A stretch of 64,000 bases of DNA from Nostoc sp. UHCC 0702 (GCA_017164015.1 CP071065.1:713409-777408), one strand, 5' to 3'. Numbered from the stretch's first letter, positions 8,351-17,368 are shown. The notes: generated by a model from the letters alone, not told the origin. Program-made: numbers and translations.

Positions 8351-9619
8351 CTATTCCTTTGCCCCAGCCTTTCTGAGACTCCTAACTATATCTTTGTACC
8401 CATTAAATTCCGCAATCATCAAGGCAGTATAACCACCCCGATTTTTTAAATTCATATCTGCCCCAGCTTCCAGCAACATCTGCACAGCCTCACCATACCC
8501 CCCAGAGGCAGCCCACATCAATGCCGTTGCCTCTGCTGAGTCTTGAAAATTCACATTTGCTTGCTTTGCTAGCAACAGCTGTATGATTTCTGTGTAATTG
8601 CGTTCGGTTGCCTTAATCAAAACTGTTTTGCCATTCTCTACTAGAGTGTTGGCATCAGCACCGTAGTCTAGCAACAACTTTACCATCTGGCTTTGTCCCT
8701 GGGATACAGCCAGCTTCAAAGGTACTTGCTCAATATCGCCGCCACAACGCAGCAGTGCCTCAACAATTTTGCTGTGTCCTTGCAATACGGCTACAAACAT
8801 TGGGGTATCACCCAAATGATTTTTGATTTGTACATTTGCACCCCGGTTGAGTAACACTTGCACTACATCAATGTAGCCTTCTACAACAGCCAGGTGGAGG
8901 GCAGTTTCACCATCTTTGTCTTGGGCATTAATTTCGGCACCTCGCTCTAGTAAAACAGCTGCGATCGCACTATGTCCAGCCGCCGCCGCCGCCAACAAGG
9001 CAGTTCCCCCATCGCTATTTCTCAAGTTCACATCAGCGCCACCTGTTAGTAATGCCTGCACAAGCTCCAAATTTCCTAAGTCTACTGCTACCATCAAGGG
9101 TGTTTCGCCTTCTTCATCTTGATGATTGACATTTGCACCACTTTGTGAAATTAATTCTACAACTGCTGTGTGTCCGTGCTTCACAGCTAGTTTCAAAGCA
9201 GTGTCATCATCTTGATCGGTGAAATTGACTTCAGCACCAGCCGCCAATAAGACTCGCACCACATCAACATAACCTTTAAGTGCTGCCGCCATTAAAGCTG
9301 TACTGCCATCTTCATTAATCGCATTGACATCAGCTCCTCTGGAAACTAAAAGCTGTACAATATCAAGCTGATTGGCACTAGCAGCCAACATTAAAGCCGT
9401 CAACCCATAGCGAATTCTGGGCAAGTTGATATTTGCCCCAGCATCCAGTAGCGATCGCACAATTTCGGTATAGCCTAAATTGGCAGCAAACATTAAAGCC
9501 GTAGTCCCATCGCGATCGCACGCGTCCACCAAAGCACCAGCAGCCAGTAGCGCACCTAGTCGCTTGATATCGCCACTTTTAGCAGCCTTCAGCAGCAAAA
9601 CATCTTTGTTTTCAGTCAT
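8351..9619 (-). CDS. Ankyrin-repeat protein
   Basis: About 422 aa made almost entirely of ankyrin repeats of roughly 33 residues. Recurrent features are DGTTALMFAANLGYTEIVRSL, GADVN and GETPLMVAVDLGN. I count about 12 repeats from residue 5 to the C terminus, with one degenerate unit (GGDIEQVPLKLAVSQGQ). No signal peptide, membrane segment or enzyme domain is seen, so it is probably a cytoplasmic protein-binding scaffold. The frame can extend four codons to a GTG, but ATG 9619 (MTENKD) looks like the real start. Confidence 0.88.
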   Translation of the reverse strand: MTENKDVLLLKAAKSGDIKRLGALLAAGALVDACDRDGTTALMFAANLGYTEIVRSLLDAGANINLPRIRYGLTALMLAASANQLDIVQLLVSRGADVNAINEDGSTALMAAALKGYVDVVRVLLAAGAEVNFTDQDDDTALKLAVKHGHTAVVELISQSGANVNHQDEEGETPLMVAVDLGNLELVQALLTGGADVNLRNSDGGTALLAAAAAGHSAIAAVLLERGAEINAQDKDGETALHLAVVEGYIDVVQVLLNRGANVQIKNHLGDTPMFVAVLQGHSKIVEALLRCGGDIEQVPLKLAVSQGQSQMVKLLLDYGADANTLVENGKTVLIKATERNYTEIIQLLLAKQANVNFQDSAEATALMWAASGGYGEAVQMLLEAGADMNLKNRGGYTALMIAEFNGYKDIVRSLRKAGAKE

Positions 9620-9659
9620 GAAATTCTGCACCAGCAGGTTTTATTCGTCTACTCTCAAC

Positions 9660-9782
9660 AGGTAGCGGTGGGGATTAGGGGCAATGGGAACTAGGAAATT
9701 GTGACAAAATTTGGGAGGGGTCAAAGCCCTTTCCATAATTTTTCAGCTGATTACCCAATCCTTAATCCCCAATCCCCAGTAC
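9660..9782. repeat. GGGATTAGG / CCCCAATCC repeat fragments
   Basis: Inverted short repeats (GGGGATTAGGGG near 9670 and ATCCCCAATCCCC near 9765) flank about 80 bp of unique sequence. The rest of the 260-bp gap to the next gene shows only AT-rich promoter-like DNA. Confidence 0.5.
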
Positions 9783-9896
9783 CTTTTACAATTTAGTCTG
9801 AGATTGTTTAAGCACTTTTGCAAGAAGACTAACTATGAAATAATGTTTAGAGTTATGCTAATTTTTATTAAGATTTAAGAATTGGGCGAGAACACA

Positions 9897-10367
9897 ATGA
9901 ATGCGGTACTGTCTCCCTCGGTTAAATATTGGCTGAACTTTTTTCATCCCCTGCTGATGTGGCTGCTATTGGCGATTTCACTTTACGCTGCTTACCTGGG
10001 GCTGCAACTACAGCGTACCAGAAACGCTCAAGGAGAAGAAAAGAAAGAACTAATTAAAGGTAGATATAATATCAGGCACTACCAAATTGGCTCTATACTC
10101 TTAGCTTTGATGGTGGTAGGTGCCATTGGTGGTATGGCTGTCACCTACATCAATAACGGTAAATTGTTTGTAGGGCCGCACCTGCTAGCAGGGCTTGGTA
10201 TGACTGGTCTAATTGCATTTTCTGCTGCCTTATCTCCTTATATGCAAAAAGGAGCAAATTGGGCGCGTGCAACTCACATTTTATTAAATTTCACGCTTTT
10301 AGGACTTTTTGCTTGGCAAGCTGTCACTGGTGTGCAAATTGTCCAAAGGATTTTAACTCAAGCGTAG
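9897..10367 (+). CDS. DUF4079 family membrane protein
   Basis: 156-aa membrane protein with four predicted helices (around residues 13-33, 62-84, 93-112 and 127-147). The sequence matches the cyanobacterial DUF4079 family: NFFHPLLMWLLL, NIRHYQIGSILL, GPHLLAGLGMTGL and ATHILLNF. Each helix region carries a conserved histidine, compatible with b-type haem ligation as in cytochrome b561-like proteins, though that is inference. ATG 9897 is chosen over TTG 9882. Confidence 0.8.
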   Translation: MNAVLSPSVKYWLNFFHPLLMWLLLAISLYAAYLGLQLQRTRNAQGEEKKELIKGRYNIRHYQIGSILLALMVVGAIGGMAVTYINNGKLFVGPHLLAGLGMTGLIAFSAALSPYMQKGANWARATHILLNFTLLGLFAWQAVTGVQIVQRILTQA

Positions 10368-10369
10368 TC

Positions 10370-10463
10370 AATAGTCAGTTGTCAGTTGTTAGTTGCAGGA
10401 GTCAGTTATTTATTTTTCTTTGCTACTGACCACTGACCACTGACCACTGATCACTGACTACTG
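10370..10463. repeat. 7-bp tandem repeat (CTGACCA type)
   Basis: CAGTTGT and CTGACCA/CTGATCA heptamers fill the convergent gap between the DUF4079 and DUF1997 genes. Confidence 0.88.
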
Positions 10464-10472
10464 ACCCTTGAC

Positions 10473-11159
10473 TTACCGCTTTTTCTTGGAACTGCTGGGA
10501 AATGGAATTCCTAACGATTGGTAGAAATCTTCTTGAACTTTGCGTGTGAGGCGGCGAGAGACTTGACGGACGATTTGGTTTAGTAAGCGATCGCCTGTAG
10601 ATTGAATTAAAGACTTGGGCAATCGCTGAATAAACCGAGGAAAGTGCAGATCAACCACTAAATCCAGTTCCCATTCAACTCGTGTCACTTCACCCAGATT
10701 GCTGGAAGTATCGTTAACCAAATTTTCTTTTAACTGTAGCGCTGCTTGGTAGTCTACATCGTAACCAGGCGGATGATAATCAGGAATTGGGATTGTGCGA
10801 ATGTAGTATACCCCTTGCTCTGGTGGTAACAATTCTAAACCTATTTTCGGCTCTACTTCATAACCAAAAGAGCCAAAACGACCAATTGTCAGAGCATAAC
10901 CATTTTCACCCAAAGGTTGCACCTTCATCGGTTCAGCACAGCGAGAAAACCATGAAGCGTGACCATTGAGATACTGAGCAACTGTATCAACTGAGGCATA
11001 CATTTCCATAAAGTCGCTATAATGACCATAAAACTTGGTCGGTGACTCTACAGTTGCTTGTTGGGGTGTTTCCTCAGCTTCTGCTAGACTCGATGCTGCG
11101 GGTAAAACATCGTCTGTTATTTCCAAAGAATGATATTCGCCATTTGTTGAAAGCATCAA
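10473..11159 (-). CDS. DUF1997 family protein
   Basis: 228-aa protein of the DUF1997 family shared by cyanobacteria and chloroplasts. Recognisable segments are FYGHYSDFMEMYASVDTVAQ, YLNGHASWFSRCAEPMKVQP, GRFGSFGYEVEPKIGLELLP and PRFIQRLPKSLIQSTGDRLL. The family has a START-like fold and unknown function. The first 40 residues are low-complexity and poorly conserved; two adjacent ATGs (11159, 11156) could start it. The C terminus ends in a Lys/Arg cluster. Confidence 0.85.
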   Translation of the reverse strand: MMLSTNGEYHSLEITDDVLPAASSLAEAEETPQQATVESPTKFYGHYSDFMEMYASVDTVAQYLNGHASWFSRCAEPMKVQPLGENGYALTIGRFGSFGYEVEPKIGLELLPPEQGVYYIRTIPIPDYHPPGYDVDYQAALQLKENLVNDTSSNLGEVTRVEWELDLVVDLHFPRFIQRLPKSLIQSTGDRLLNQIVRQVSRRLTRKVQEDFYQSLGIPFPSSSKKKR

Positions 11160-11363
11160 TGGATTCCCCTATAATTAGGCGTTTGTCTATATTAATAATT
11201 CCCAGCTTGCTTGGGTCTTTTGCTGTAACATTCCATTTTGACCGAAACCTCAATAATCTGTCATAAACTTTATAAGGATGGCTAGCTGAAAACCCCGGAG
11301 GAACAGGCACGTAGTGCCGTATTCCGTGCTTCAGACCGGGGATGAAAGCCGCCGACGCAGGGT

Positions 11364-11513
11364 TTACCCTGCGGTGATGATTGGTTTTGGAAGTTTAGAA
11401 ATATACTTCCTGACCAAATCAGACATAGAAACCCCTTGTTTTTCTGCTTCTTGTTTTAACTGCTCAAATTCATATTCGGATACCCGTATATCTAGTTTTT
11501 TAGTTCTTGACAT
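11364..11513 (-). CDS. Small ribbon-helix-helix DNA-binding protein
   Basis: 49-aa protein starting MSRTKKLDIRVSEYEFEQLK and containing AEKQGVSMSDLVRKYI, the beta-strand plus two-helix pattern of CopG/Arc-type ribbon-helix-helix proteins (also seen in MobC-like relaxosome proteins). The frame is open upstream for 30 codons, but these do not look like protein, so the start is placed at ATG 11513. It lies inside an IS605-type relic and may be its accessory or repressor gene; function not shown. Confidence 0.65.
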   Translation of the reverse strand: MSRTKKLDIRVSEYEFEQLKQEAEKQGVSMSDLVRKYISKLPKPIITAG

Positions 11514-11599
11514 ACCCCGCCATTTGTCAGTACAATAACCAGTATAGAGTACAGGCTGAAAAACCGCGCTTCTCGTGACTATACAAATCTGGGGTGTCT

Positions 11600-11964
11600 C
11601 CACACGACTGGCTAGGAAGTAGTAATGCTCGGAGGGTAGGGAAAGTCCTCCTTAAAAACCCAGTCGCTACCTAACACGTTGCGCGTGAACCTAGAACAAA
11701 AAACAACTTAAAAGACAGCGTACCCTGGGGCACAGGGGAACGTGGGGAAAAGAGAGGAACGGAGTTCTAAGACACTCTCGACAAAGTACCTGAAAGCTTG
11801 GGGACAGATGCCCTCTAGGTCTTTCGTAAACTGGCTCAACACTTGGTCAACTACACGACGGGTGTTTGGTTTAGATACTGCCCGTGTACCATTCGGCGAA
11901 TGGGAATAGGGATACGAAGGTTTACGGCTGCTGGATGAACCAAGAATCCCCTCGCCTTTAGGCA
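11600..11964 (+). ncRNA. Putative omega-RNA-like structured region of the IS605 relic
   Basis: Non-coding stretch leading into the right-end hairpin. Visible stems are GACTGG (11606-11611) with CCAGTC (11659-11664) enclosing GGAGG (11631-11635) with CCTCC (11647-11651), and several GGGG/CCCC arms further on. In TnpB elements the guide (omega) RNA covers exactly this position, the 3-prime end of the element. A HEARO-type RNA or another structured mobile RNA is an alternative. Confidence 0.4.
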
Positions 11965-12036
11965 GGGGAGTGTCAAAAAATCACTAAAATAAAGAACTGA
12001 ACAATCACATATTAGTTTCCCAGGATGGCGTTTGTC

Positions 12037-12696
12037 ATGAAAGCATTTGTCGCAGGAGCAACAGGTGAAACAGGTCGCCGGATTGTGCAAGAATTGATAG
12101 CGCGGAACATCCCCGTTCGTGCTTTGGTGCGGGATACAGAAACAGCTAGAGCTATTTTGCCTCCTGAAACTGAACTAGTGGTAGGCGATGTGTTGAACTC
12201 ACAAAGCCTGACTGCTGCTTTGGGAGACAGCACAGTATTGCTGTGCGCTACTGGGGCGAAACCCAGCTTCGACCCGACCGGGCCTTATAAAGTAGATTTT
12301 GAAGGTACTAAAAATTTAGTGGATGTAGCCAAGGCAAAGGGAATCGAGCATTTTATTATTGTTTCTTCCTTATGTACTTCCCAATTGTTCCATCCTTTAA
12401 ACTTGTTCTGGCTAATTTTGGTTTGGAAAAAGCAAGCCGAGGAGTACATCCAGAAAAGCGGTCTTACCTATACGATTGTGCGACCTGGCGGTTTAAAGAA
12501 TGAAGATAATACTGATGCTATAGTCATGCAGGGTGCTGATACATTATTCGATGGTAGTATTCCTCGGCAAAAAGTCGCTCAGGTTTGTGTTGAGTCTTTG
12601 TTTGAGCCAGCCGCACGTAATAAAATTGTCGAGATTGTTGCTAAACCTGAAGCTACATCAAAAAGCTTTGGCGAGTTATTTGCTAACGTCGCCTGA
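12037..12696 (+). CDS. Atypical SDR NAD(P)-binding oxidoreductase (Tic62/HSCARG-like)
   Basis: About 219 aa with an N-terminal Rossmann motif GATGETGRRIV and segments VRALVRDTETARAILP, VGDVLNSQSL and YTIVRPGGLKNE typical of the atypical SDR-a5 group, which includes plant Tic62-like proteins. The catalytic YxxxK tetrad is not obvious, so it may bind a nucleotide without classic dehydrogenase chemistry. The start is placed at the second methionine (MKAFVAGATG). It begins about 60 bp after the IS605 relic, so its original promoter may have been altered. Confidence 0.82.
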   Translation: MKAFVAGATGETGRRIVQELIARNIPVRALVRDTETARAILPPETELVVGDVLNSQSLTAALGDSTVLLCATGAKPSFDPTGPYKVDFEGTKNLVDVAKAKGIEHFIIVSSLCTSQLFHPLNLFWLILVWKKQAEEYIQKSGLTYTIVRPGGLKNEDNTDAIVMQGADTLFDGSIPRQKVAQVCVESLFEPAARNKIVEIVAKPEATSKSFGELFANVA

Positions 12697-12950
12697 TTAA
12701 CTAGTTAGGAGTTAGGAGTGAGGAATTAGGGATTTCCTACAAATAAATTATCCTCAATTGTGGCGTGGGCATCCTGCCCGCCCTTCAGACAAAGGACGGG
12801 TGGGGAACACCCATCCCACAAGAAAATTTGGAATATTTTTTAGAATAGAAGTCCTTAAAACTATTAACTCCTAACTAAACCGAAGTGATTTGTGAACTTT
12901 GCCGAAATCTGTGTATCAATGATTGTTGTTGACTAAGAGAGCGAATTTGA
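12697..12950. repeat. Intergenic region with dispersed GC-rich repeat
   Basis: Contains GTGGCGTGGGCATCCTGCCC and the inverted GGACGGGTGGGG arm, a common cyanobacterial dispersed repeat, flanked by GAGTTAGGAG and CTAACTCCTAACT units. An AAGGAG at 12950-12955 could serve the next gene. No gene seen. Confidence 0.6.
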
Positions 12951-12995
12951 AGGAGTCAGACTCTGAAAGGCTTTGAACTCAAGGGCGTTGAAAAA

Positions 12996-13694
12996 TTGAT
13001 TGGCCCAATAGCCGCACTTCTCGGCTTGATATGTTTGTTGCAATGGTATATATATGGAGACTTGCGATCGCCTGATGATCCCGTTTTTAGAGTTAAACAA
13101 CCACCCTTAGTCATGAAAGGGGGTGATCCTTACATCCGTGCTTTGATGCGAACTATCTCAGCCAGCGAGGCAAATGGCAACCGTCCCTATTCCCTATTGT
13201 ACGGTGGTCAGCAGGTCAACGACCTCAGCCGCCATCCTGAGATGTGCATCACAATTGTCACAGGCCCCAACACAGGAAATTGTTCTACAGCTGCTGGTAG
13301 ATATCAAATCATCAATACTACTTGGTATCAAATAGCCCGCCGCTATCACCCAAACCCAAAACGGTTAATGTTTTGGGTTTCTTATAGTTTTGAACCAGAA
13401 TATCAAGATTTGGTGGTTTATCGGTGGTTGAATGATTCGCAAGTTTGGAAAACTGATATTTCTCAGCTGCTACGTCAGGGTAAGTTAAATGATGTTTTGC
13501 GGCGGCTGTCTCCCACATGGACAAGTCTGGGATATGGCATAGAAACTAATTCCATCAGTAGCTCTTTACCTAAGATTTATCAGACAATGTTGCAAGATGA
13601 ATTAAACCCAAATAACCAACCACCATCATTAAATTTACCCCCAAGCTCAAGCACTCAAAACAAACCACTAGAAAATCAGTTAAAAGTTCAGTAA
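12996..13694 (+). CDS. Lambda-endolysin-like (GH104) muramidase/transglycosylase with N-terminal anchor
   Basis: About 232 aa. An N-terminal hydrophobic helix (IGPIAALLGLICLLQWYIYG) is followed by a lysozyme-like domain matching the lambda R endolysin pattern: a candidate catalytic Glu in ISASEANG, the YGG...DLSRHP segment and TAAGRYQIINTTW. It probably cuts peptidoglycan in the periplasm. The tail is Pro/Asn-rich. The start is uncertain: no ATG precedes the domain. TTG 12996 is possible, but an AGGAG at 12951-12955 sits 7 bp before an in-frame CTG at 12963, which would add 11 residues. Confidence 0.8.
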   Translation: MIGPIAALLGLICLLQWYIYGDLRSPDDPVFRVKQPPLVMKGGDPYIRALMRTISASEANGNRPYSLLYGGQQVNDLSRHPEMCITIVTGPNTGNCSTAAGRYQIINTTWYQIARRYHPNPKRLMFWVSYSFEPEYQDLVVYRWLNDSQVWKTDISQLLRQGKLNDVLRRLSPTWTSLGYGIETNSISSSLPKIYQTMLQDELNPNNQPPSLNLPPSSSTQNKPLENQLKVQ

Positions 13695-13712
13695 TTGGTC
13701 ATCAACTACTAA

Positions 13713-14525
13713 TTAGTACCTCAAAAAATCTCTAATATTTTGCACAAAATCTTCGGTATTTTCAAAATGAATATTATGTCCAGCATTATTAATTATTTTT
13801 AAATGAGCAAACTTGCACAATTGAGCCATTTCTGTATTGATATTTATAAATTTATCATCATATTCACCAGCTAGTAATAGCAAAGGCTTAGTATTATCCT
13901 TAAGCATTTCCCACAAAGATGGTTGGCATCCAGTACCCATAAATTTGAGTGATTTAGCCAATTCAATTGGATGATTTTGTAATCGATTTTCTACCATTAT
14001 CTCAAATTTTGGATAATTTTTTATGTAGCCAAAAATCGGCTGATTGTACCAATGAGATAGAAAAGTTGCAAAATCACTTTTAATCACACTTCTTGCTAAT
14101 TTATTAGCTATTTGATGATCGCGTTTAACTCGTTCTAATCGTTCTGTTTCCGTTGTCAAACCTGGAGAAGCTGATTCTAGTACAACTTTAGAAAAACGTT
14201 GCGGAAAATGTAGAGTGAGGTATAAAGCTAATCTCCCGCCCATTGAATAACCAACTAAAAAGCATTCAGAAATATTTAAATTATCTAGTAAATAGATTAA
14301 GCCATAGGCAGTATTTGCCATTGTATAGTAATCGTCTTCACCTAAAACTTGAGTTTTCCCATGTCCGGGAAGGTCAAGAATTAGATACGAAAATTCATCA
14401 CCTAGTAATTGTATGGCTTCATCAAATTCATCAATGTTACCCATGAAGCCATGTAAGAACAAAATCAATGGTTTTTCTATATCGCCAATTAAAGAATAGT
14501 GAAATTGATAATTTTCTAAAATCAT
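13713..14525 (-). CDS. menH: 2-succinyl-6-hydroxy-2,4-cyclohexadiene-1-carboxylate synthase (MenH)
   Basis: 270-aa alpha/beta hydrolase with MenH hallmarks: FLHGFMGNIDEF oxyanion region, nucleophile elbow GYSMGGRLAL, VVLESASPGL, the acid in AGEYDDKF and the catalytic histidine in NAGHNIHFE. MenH removes pyruvate from SEPHCHC in menaquinone/phylloquinone synthesis, the quinone of photosystem I in cyanobacteria. No other men gene is adjacent. It is transcribed away from the next gene, with a 20-bp gap between the start codons. Confidence 0.85.
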   Translation of the reverse strand: MILENYQFHYSLIGDIEKPLILFLHGFMGNIDEFDEAIQLLGDEFSYLILDLPGHGKTQVLGEDDYYTMANTAYGLIYLLDNLNISECFLVGYSMGGRLALYLTLHFPQRFSKVVLESASPGLTTETERLERVKRDHQIANKLARSVIKSDFATFLSHWYNQPIFGYIKNYPKFEIMVENRLQNHPIELAKSLKFMGTGCQPSLWEMLKDNTKPLLLLAGEYDDKFININTEMAQLCKFAHLKIINNAGHNIHFENTEDFVQNIRDFLRY

Positions 14526-14545
14526 ATTTTATTAATATCAAAAAT

Positions 14546-15076
14546 ATGCGTAAAATCAGTTTGTATATTGCTTCTAGTATTGATGGATATATTGCCAGGC
14601 AGTCAGGTGAGGTAGATTGGCTATTCACCGATCAAGACTACGGTTACACAGAGTTTTTTGCCCAAATTGACACTGTAATTATGGGTAGCAAAACTTATTT
14701 ACAAGTACTAAATTTTGGAGAATATCCATATCAAGAGAAGGAAGGATTTGTTTTTTCCAAAACTCTGCAAGGTGAAACCAATCACAACATCAAGTTTGTG
14801 GGAAGTGATTGGAAGGATTTCGTCGAAACACTGCGTCAATCAGACGGTGGTAATATTTGGTTAGTTGGAGGAGCAGCAATGATTTATTCTTTCATGAAGC
14901 ACAAGTTTATTGATGAACTAATTCTCTCGATACACCCAATTATTTTAGGAAATGGTATTTCCTTGATAGTTAACGATGCGAATTTAGAGACAAAACTTGA
15001 ATTGAAAGATATTAAAACCTATAACTCTGGATTGGTACAAGTGTCTTACGATTTGCAGAAAAGTTTGCAAACTTAA
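14546..15076 (+). CDS. Dihydrofolate-reductase-like protein (RibD C-terminal family)
   Basis: 176-aa protein of the RibD-C/DHFR superfamily. Evidence is MRKISLYIASSIDGYIAR at the N terminus, TVIMGSKTYLQVL, GNIWLVGGAAMIYSFM (NADPH-binding Gly-rich loop) and HPIILGNGISL. It is a probable NADPH-dependent reductase of the YyaP/YwjB kind with unknown substrate. The frame can extend 26 codons upstream into the menH promoter, but ATG 14546 begins the conserved strand. A terminator follows at 15088. Confidence 0.82.
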   Translation: MRKISLYIASSIDGYIARQSGEVDWLFTDQDYGYTEFFAQIDTVIMGSKTYLQVLNFGEYPYQEKEGFVFSKTLQGETNHNIKFVGSDWKDFVETLRQSDGGNIWLVGGAAMIYSFMKHKFIDELILSIHPIILGNGISLIVNDANLETKLELKDIKTYNSGLVQVSYDLQKSLQT

Positions 15077-15087
15077 TCTGACAATGA

Positions 15088-15145
15088 GGCAGCAATTTTT
15101 TAAATCCTCCACCTCGCTTACTGCCGAAAGCATTGCTGCCTTTTT
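15088..15145 (+). terminator. Rho-independent terminator
   Basis: GGCAGCAAT (15088-15096) pairs with ATTGCTGCC (15132-15140), followed by TTTTTC. It ends the DHFR-like gene and lies just before the 3-prime end of the convergent regulator gene. Confidence 0.7.
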
Positions 15146-15159
15146 CAATTTTTTAGCTT

Positions 15160-15561
15160 TCAGGGCAAAAACCGATCTAAAGCTGCTTTTAACTGTTGAA
15201 TTTCAACTTCCATATTGCCCTCTTTAGCAGCTCTGGCAATACACTCAGTTAAATGTTCATCAAGAACGATTCTCGCCACCCGATCTAATGCACCCCGCAC
15301 AGCAGCAATCTGCAATAAAACATCAGGGCAAGGGCTATTTTCTTGCACCATTGTTTTAATACCACGAACATGTCCTTCTATACGTGACAGTCGATTGACA
15401 ATTCGCCGTAAAGACTCTTCACTATGGATGTGAGGATGCACCGATTCTTCATGCCCATGACTATGGTCTGTATGCGCGTGGCTTACATCTTGATTATGGG
15501 AGTGTTCTGCTTGCTCAGATACAGGCAAGGATTCGTTGATTAGTCGGTTTGATCCATTCAT
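15160..15561 (-). CDS. CsoR/RcnR-family metal-sensing repressor with His-rich N terminus
   Basis: 133-aa regulator of the DUF156 family. The all-helical core (about residues 48-133) has SLRRIVNRLSRIEGHVRGIK and the metal-site residues Cys78, His103 and Cys107, the set used by the nickel sensor InrS; CsoR itself uses Cys-His-Cys for Cu(I). The N terminus holds ten histidines between residues 20 and 46 and is probably a metal-binding tail. No metal exporter is adjacent. Nickel is my preferred ligand, but copper or cobalt is possible. Confidence 0.85.
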   Translation of the reverse strand: MNGSNRLINESLPVSEQAEHSHNQDVSHAHTDHSHGHEESVHPHIHSEESLRRIVNRLSRIEGHVRGIKTMVQENSPCPDVLLQIAAVRGALDRVARIVLDEHLTECIARAAKEGNMEVEIQQLKAALDRFLP

Positions 15562-16052
15562 GGGTTATGAAAGCACTGGTAGTACTAAAATCCTAGCCTA
15601 GAGAACAATAATTTAATTAACGTGAGTGGGAATTGGGAATTGGGAATTGGGCATTGGTTATTTCTCCCCTGCTCCCCTGCTCCCCCGCTCCCCAGTCCCC
15701 AGTCCCCAGCGAATGGGTAAAAGCCGAACCTGCAAAGGGTAAATCTCCATAATAGCTATGGGGCTAAATATGCAATTAATTTTAATTACAGGTGCTTGCA
15801 CACTGCACCAAGTCCAATATTGGAGGAATCAGGCAAAACCTGAAGCTAAGAGCAAACGTTAAGATGCTGGATTTTCACCCAACCTGTAAAAATAACTGTA
15901 GATAGATTTCTTAACTGAAGGATGAAGTATGAAGTATAAAATATCAGCTTTTAGTCTTTAGCCTACAGTGTAGGAAGCTACTCAAAGGGCGACTACATCC
16001 TTTGTTTTGTCACGGCTAACTAACAATTATGCTTCTAAATTAGGTTGTGATT
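15562..16052. other. Intergenic region with heptamer repeats
   Basis: Holds GGGAATT and CCCCAGT/CTCCCCTG repeat tracts (15627-15710) and then about 340 bp of unique AT-rich sequence up to the protease gene. No ORF, riboswitch or strong hairpin was recognised. Confidence 0.6.
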
Positions 16053-17270
16053 ATGCGATTTTACAAACTACCCCGTTCCATACGTCAACTTAGTACTCAT
16101 GTGTTAGCGATCGCTTTAGGTGTTGTGCTAACTGTTACTTCTCTGCAAGTATTGCCCTCGCAAGCCGAACCTGCACCAAATCTCGCGACTAACCCAGATA
16201 ACTCAGAACTGATTGCTCAACGACCATCACCTGCAACTACTGCGATCGGTAGCACTAGCTTTGTCACAGCAGCTGTAAATCGTGTCGGTTCAGCAGTTGT
16301 ACGGATTGACACAGAAAGAACAATTACCCGTAGAGTCGATCCATTTATGGAAGATCCTTTTTTCCGTAGGTTTTTCGGTGACAGCTTACCCCAACAGTTA
16401 CCCTCTGAACAATTGCGGGGTCTTGGTTCTGGTTTCATCATTGACAAAAGCGGGTTAATTTTAACTAATGCCCACGTGGTAGATAAAACTGATAAGGTGA
16501 CAGTCCGCCTCAAGGATGGTCGCAGCTTTGAAGGAAAAGTTCAAGGTATTGATGAAGTCACAGATTTAGCGGTGGTGAAAATTAACGCTGGTGGCGATTT
16601 ACCAGTCGCGTCCTTGGGTTCTTCCAATAATGTACAGGTGGGAGACTGGGCGATCGCAGTTGGTAATCCTCTAGGATTTGATAACACCGTTACTTTAGGA
16701 ATTGTCAGCACCTTGAAACGTTCCAGCGCCCAAGTTGGTATCACTGACAAACGCTTGGATTTTATTCAAACTGATGCAGCAATTAACCCTGGTAACTCTG
16801 GTGGGCCATTATTAAATGAACGGGGTGAAGTGATTGGGATTAACACAGCTATTCGTGCTGACGCTATGGGTATTGGCTTTGCAATTCCCATTGATAAAGC
16901 CAAAGCGATCGCATCTCAATTACAGCGTGACGGCAAAGTTGCCCACCCCTATTTAGGCGTGCAAATGGTAACTTTAACGCCTCAATTAGCCCAGCAGAAT
17001 AACACTGATCCCAACTCTTCTATCGAAATACCAGAAGTTAACGGCGTTTTGGTGATGCGAGTTATACCCAATTCTCCAGCTGCTACTGCTGGTATCCGCC
17101 GGGGCGATGTCATTGTTCAAATTGATGGTAAACCAATCACCAGCGCCGAACAGTTACAGAATCTTGTAGAAGATAGTCGCCTTGGTCAAGTGTTGCAGGT
17201 GAAAGTGCAACGAGGTAATCAAACACAGCAGCTATCAGTACGTACAGCTGAATTGCAAAATGCTTCTTAG
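16053..17270 (+). CDS. HtrA/Deg-family serine protease (HhoA/HhoB type)
   Basis: 405-aa periplasmic or lumenal protease. An N-terminal signal segment ([20 protein letters not shown]) precedes the trypsin-like domain with His in TNAHVV, Asp in TDLAVVKI and Ser in [11 protein letters not shown]. One PDZ domain follows (about residues 300-395, [11 protein letters not shown] ... [18 protein letters not shown]). The layout of one protease domain plus one PDZ equals the cyanobacterial HhoA/HhoB/HtrA trio; I cannot tell which member this is. ATG 16053 is preferred to GTG 16047. A strong terminator follows. Confidence 0.93.
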   Translation: MRFYKLPRSIRQLSTHVLAIALGVVLTVTSLQVLPSQAEPAPNLATNPDNSELIAQRPSPATTAIGSTSFVTAAVNRVGSAVVRIDTERTITRRVDPFMEDPFFRRFFGDSLPQQLPSEQLRGLGSGFIIDKSGLILTNAHVVDKTDKVTVRLKDGRSFEGKVQGIDEVTDLAVVKINAGGDLPVASLGSSNNVQVGDWAIAVGNPLGFDNTVTLGIVSTLKRSSAQVGITDKRLDFIQTDAAINPGNSGGPLLNERGEVIGINTAIRADAMGIGFAIPIDKAKAIASQLQRDGKVAHPYLGVQMVTLTPQLAQQNNTDPNSSIEIPEVNGVLVMRVIPNSPAATAGIRRGDVIVQIDGKPITSAEQLQNLVEDSRLGQVLQVKVQRGNQTQQLSVRTAELQNAS

Positions 17271-17326
17271 ATGACTGATGACTGATCACAGTCGGTGTGG
17301 TCTGTATTGTTTGTCGATATTGTGAG

Positions 17327-17368
17327 CATAGGACAGTGTAACCAACGGTACACTGTCCTATGTTTTAT
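17327..17368 (+). terminator. Rho-independent terminator of the HtrA-type gene
   Basis: CATAGGACAGTGTA (17327-17340) is exactly complementary to TACACTGTCCTATG (17349-17362) with an 8-base loop, followed by TTTTAT. Confidence 0.85.

Larger units (their letters stand above)
11281..11976 (+). mobile_element. IS200/IS605-type relic without tnpA or tnpB
   Basis: The right tip GGGGAGTGTCAA at 11965-11976, preceded by a GAACCAAGAATCCCC hairpin arm, is the same end as that of the complete IS605-type element at 23240 (GGGAGTGTCAA). The left part has a hairpin with CCCCGG/CCGGGG arms (about 11296-11341). Between the two lie a small RHH gene on the minus strand and about 370 bp of structured, non-coding sequence. 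Neither a Y1 transposase nor a tnpB frame is present. The left boundary is estimated. Confidence 0.6.

Noticed and set aside
11580..11976. Group II intron
   Set aside because: No GUGYG start, no domain V/VI pattern and no reverse transcriptase; the right end is that of IS605-type elements.
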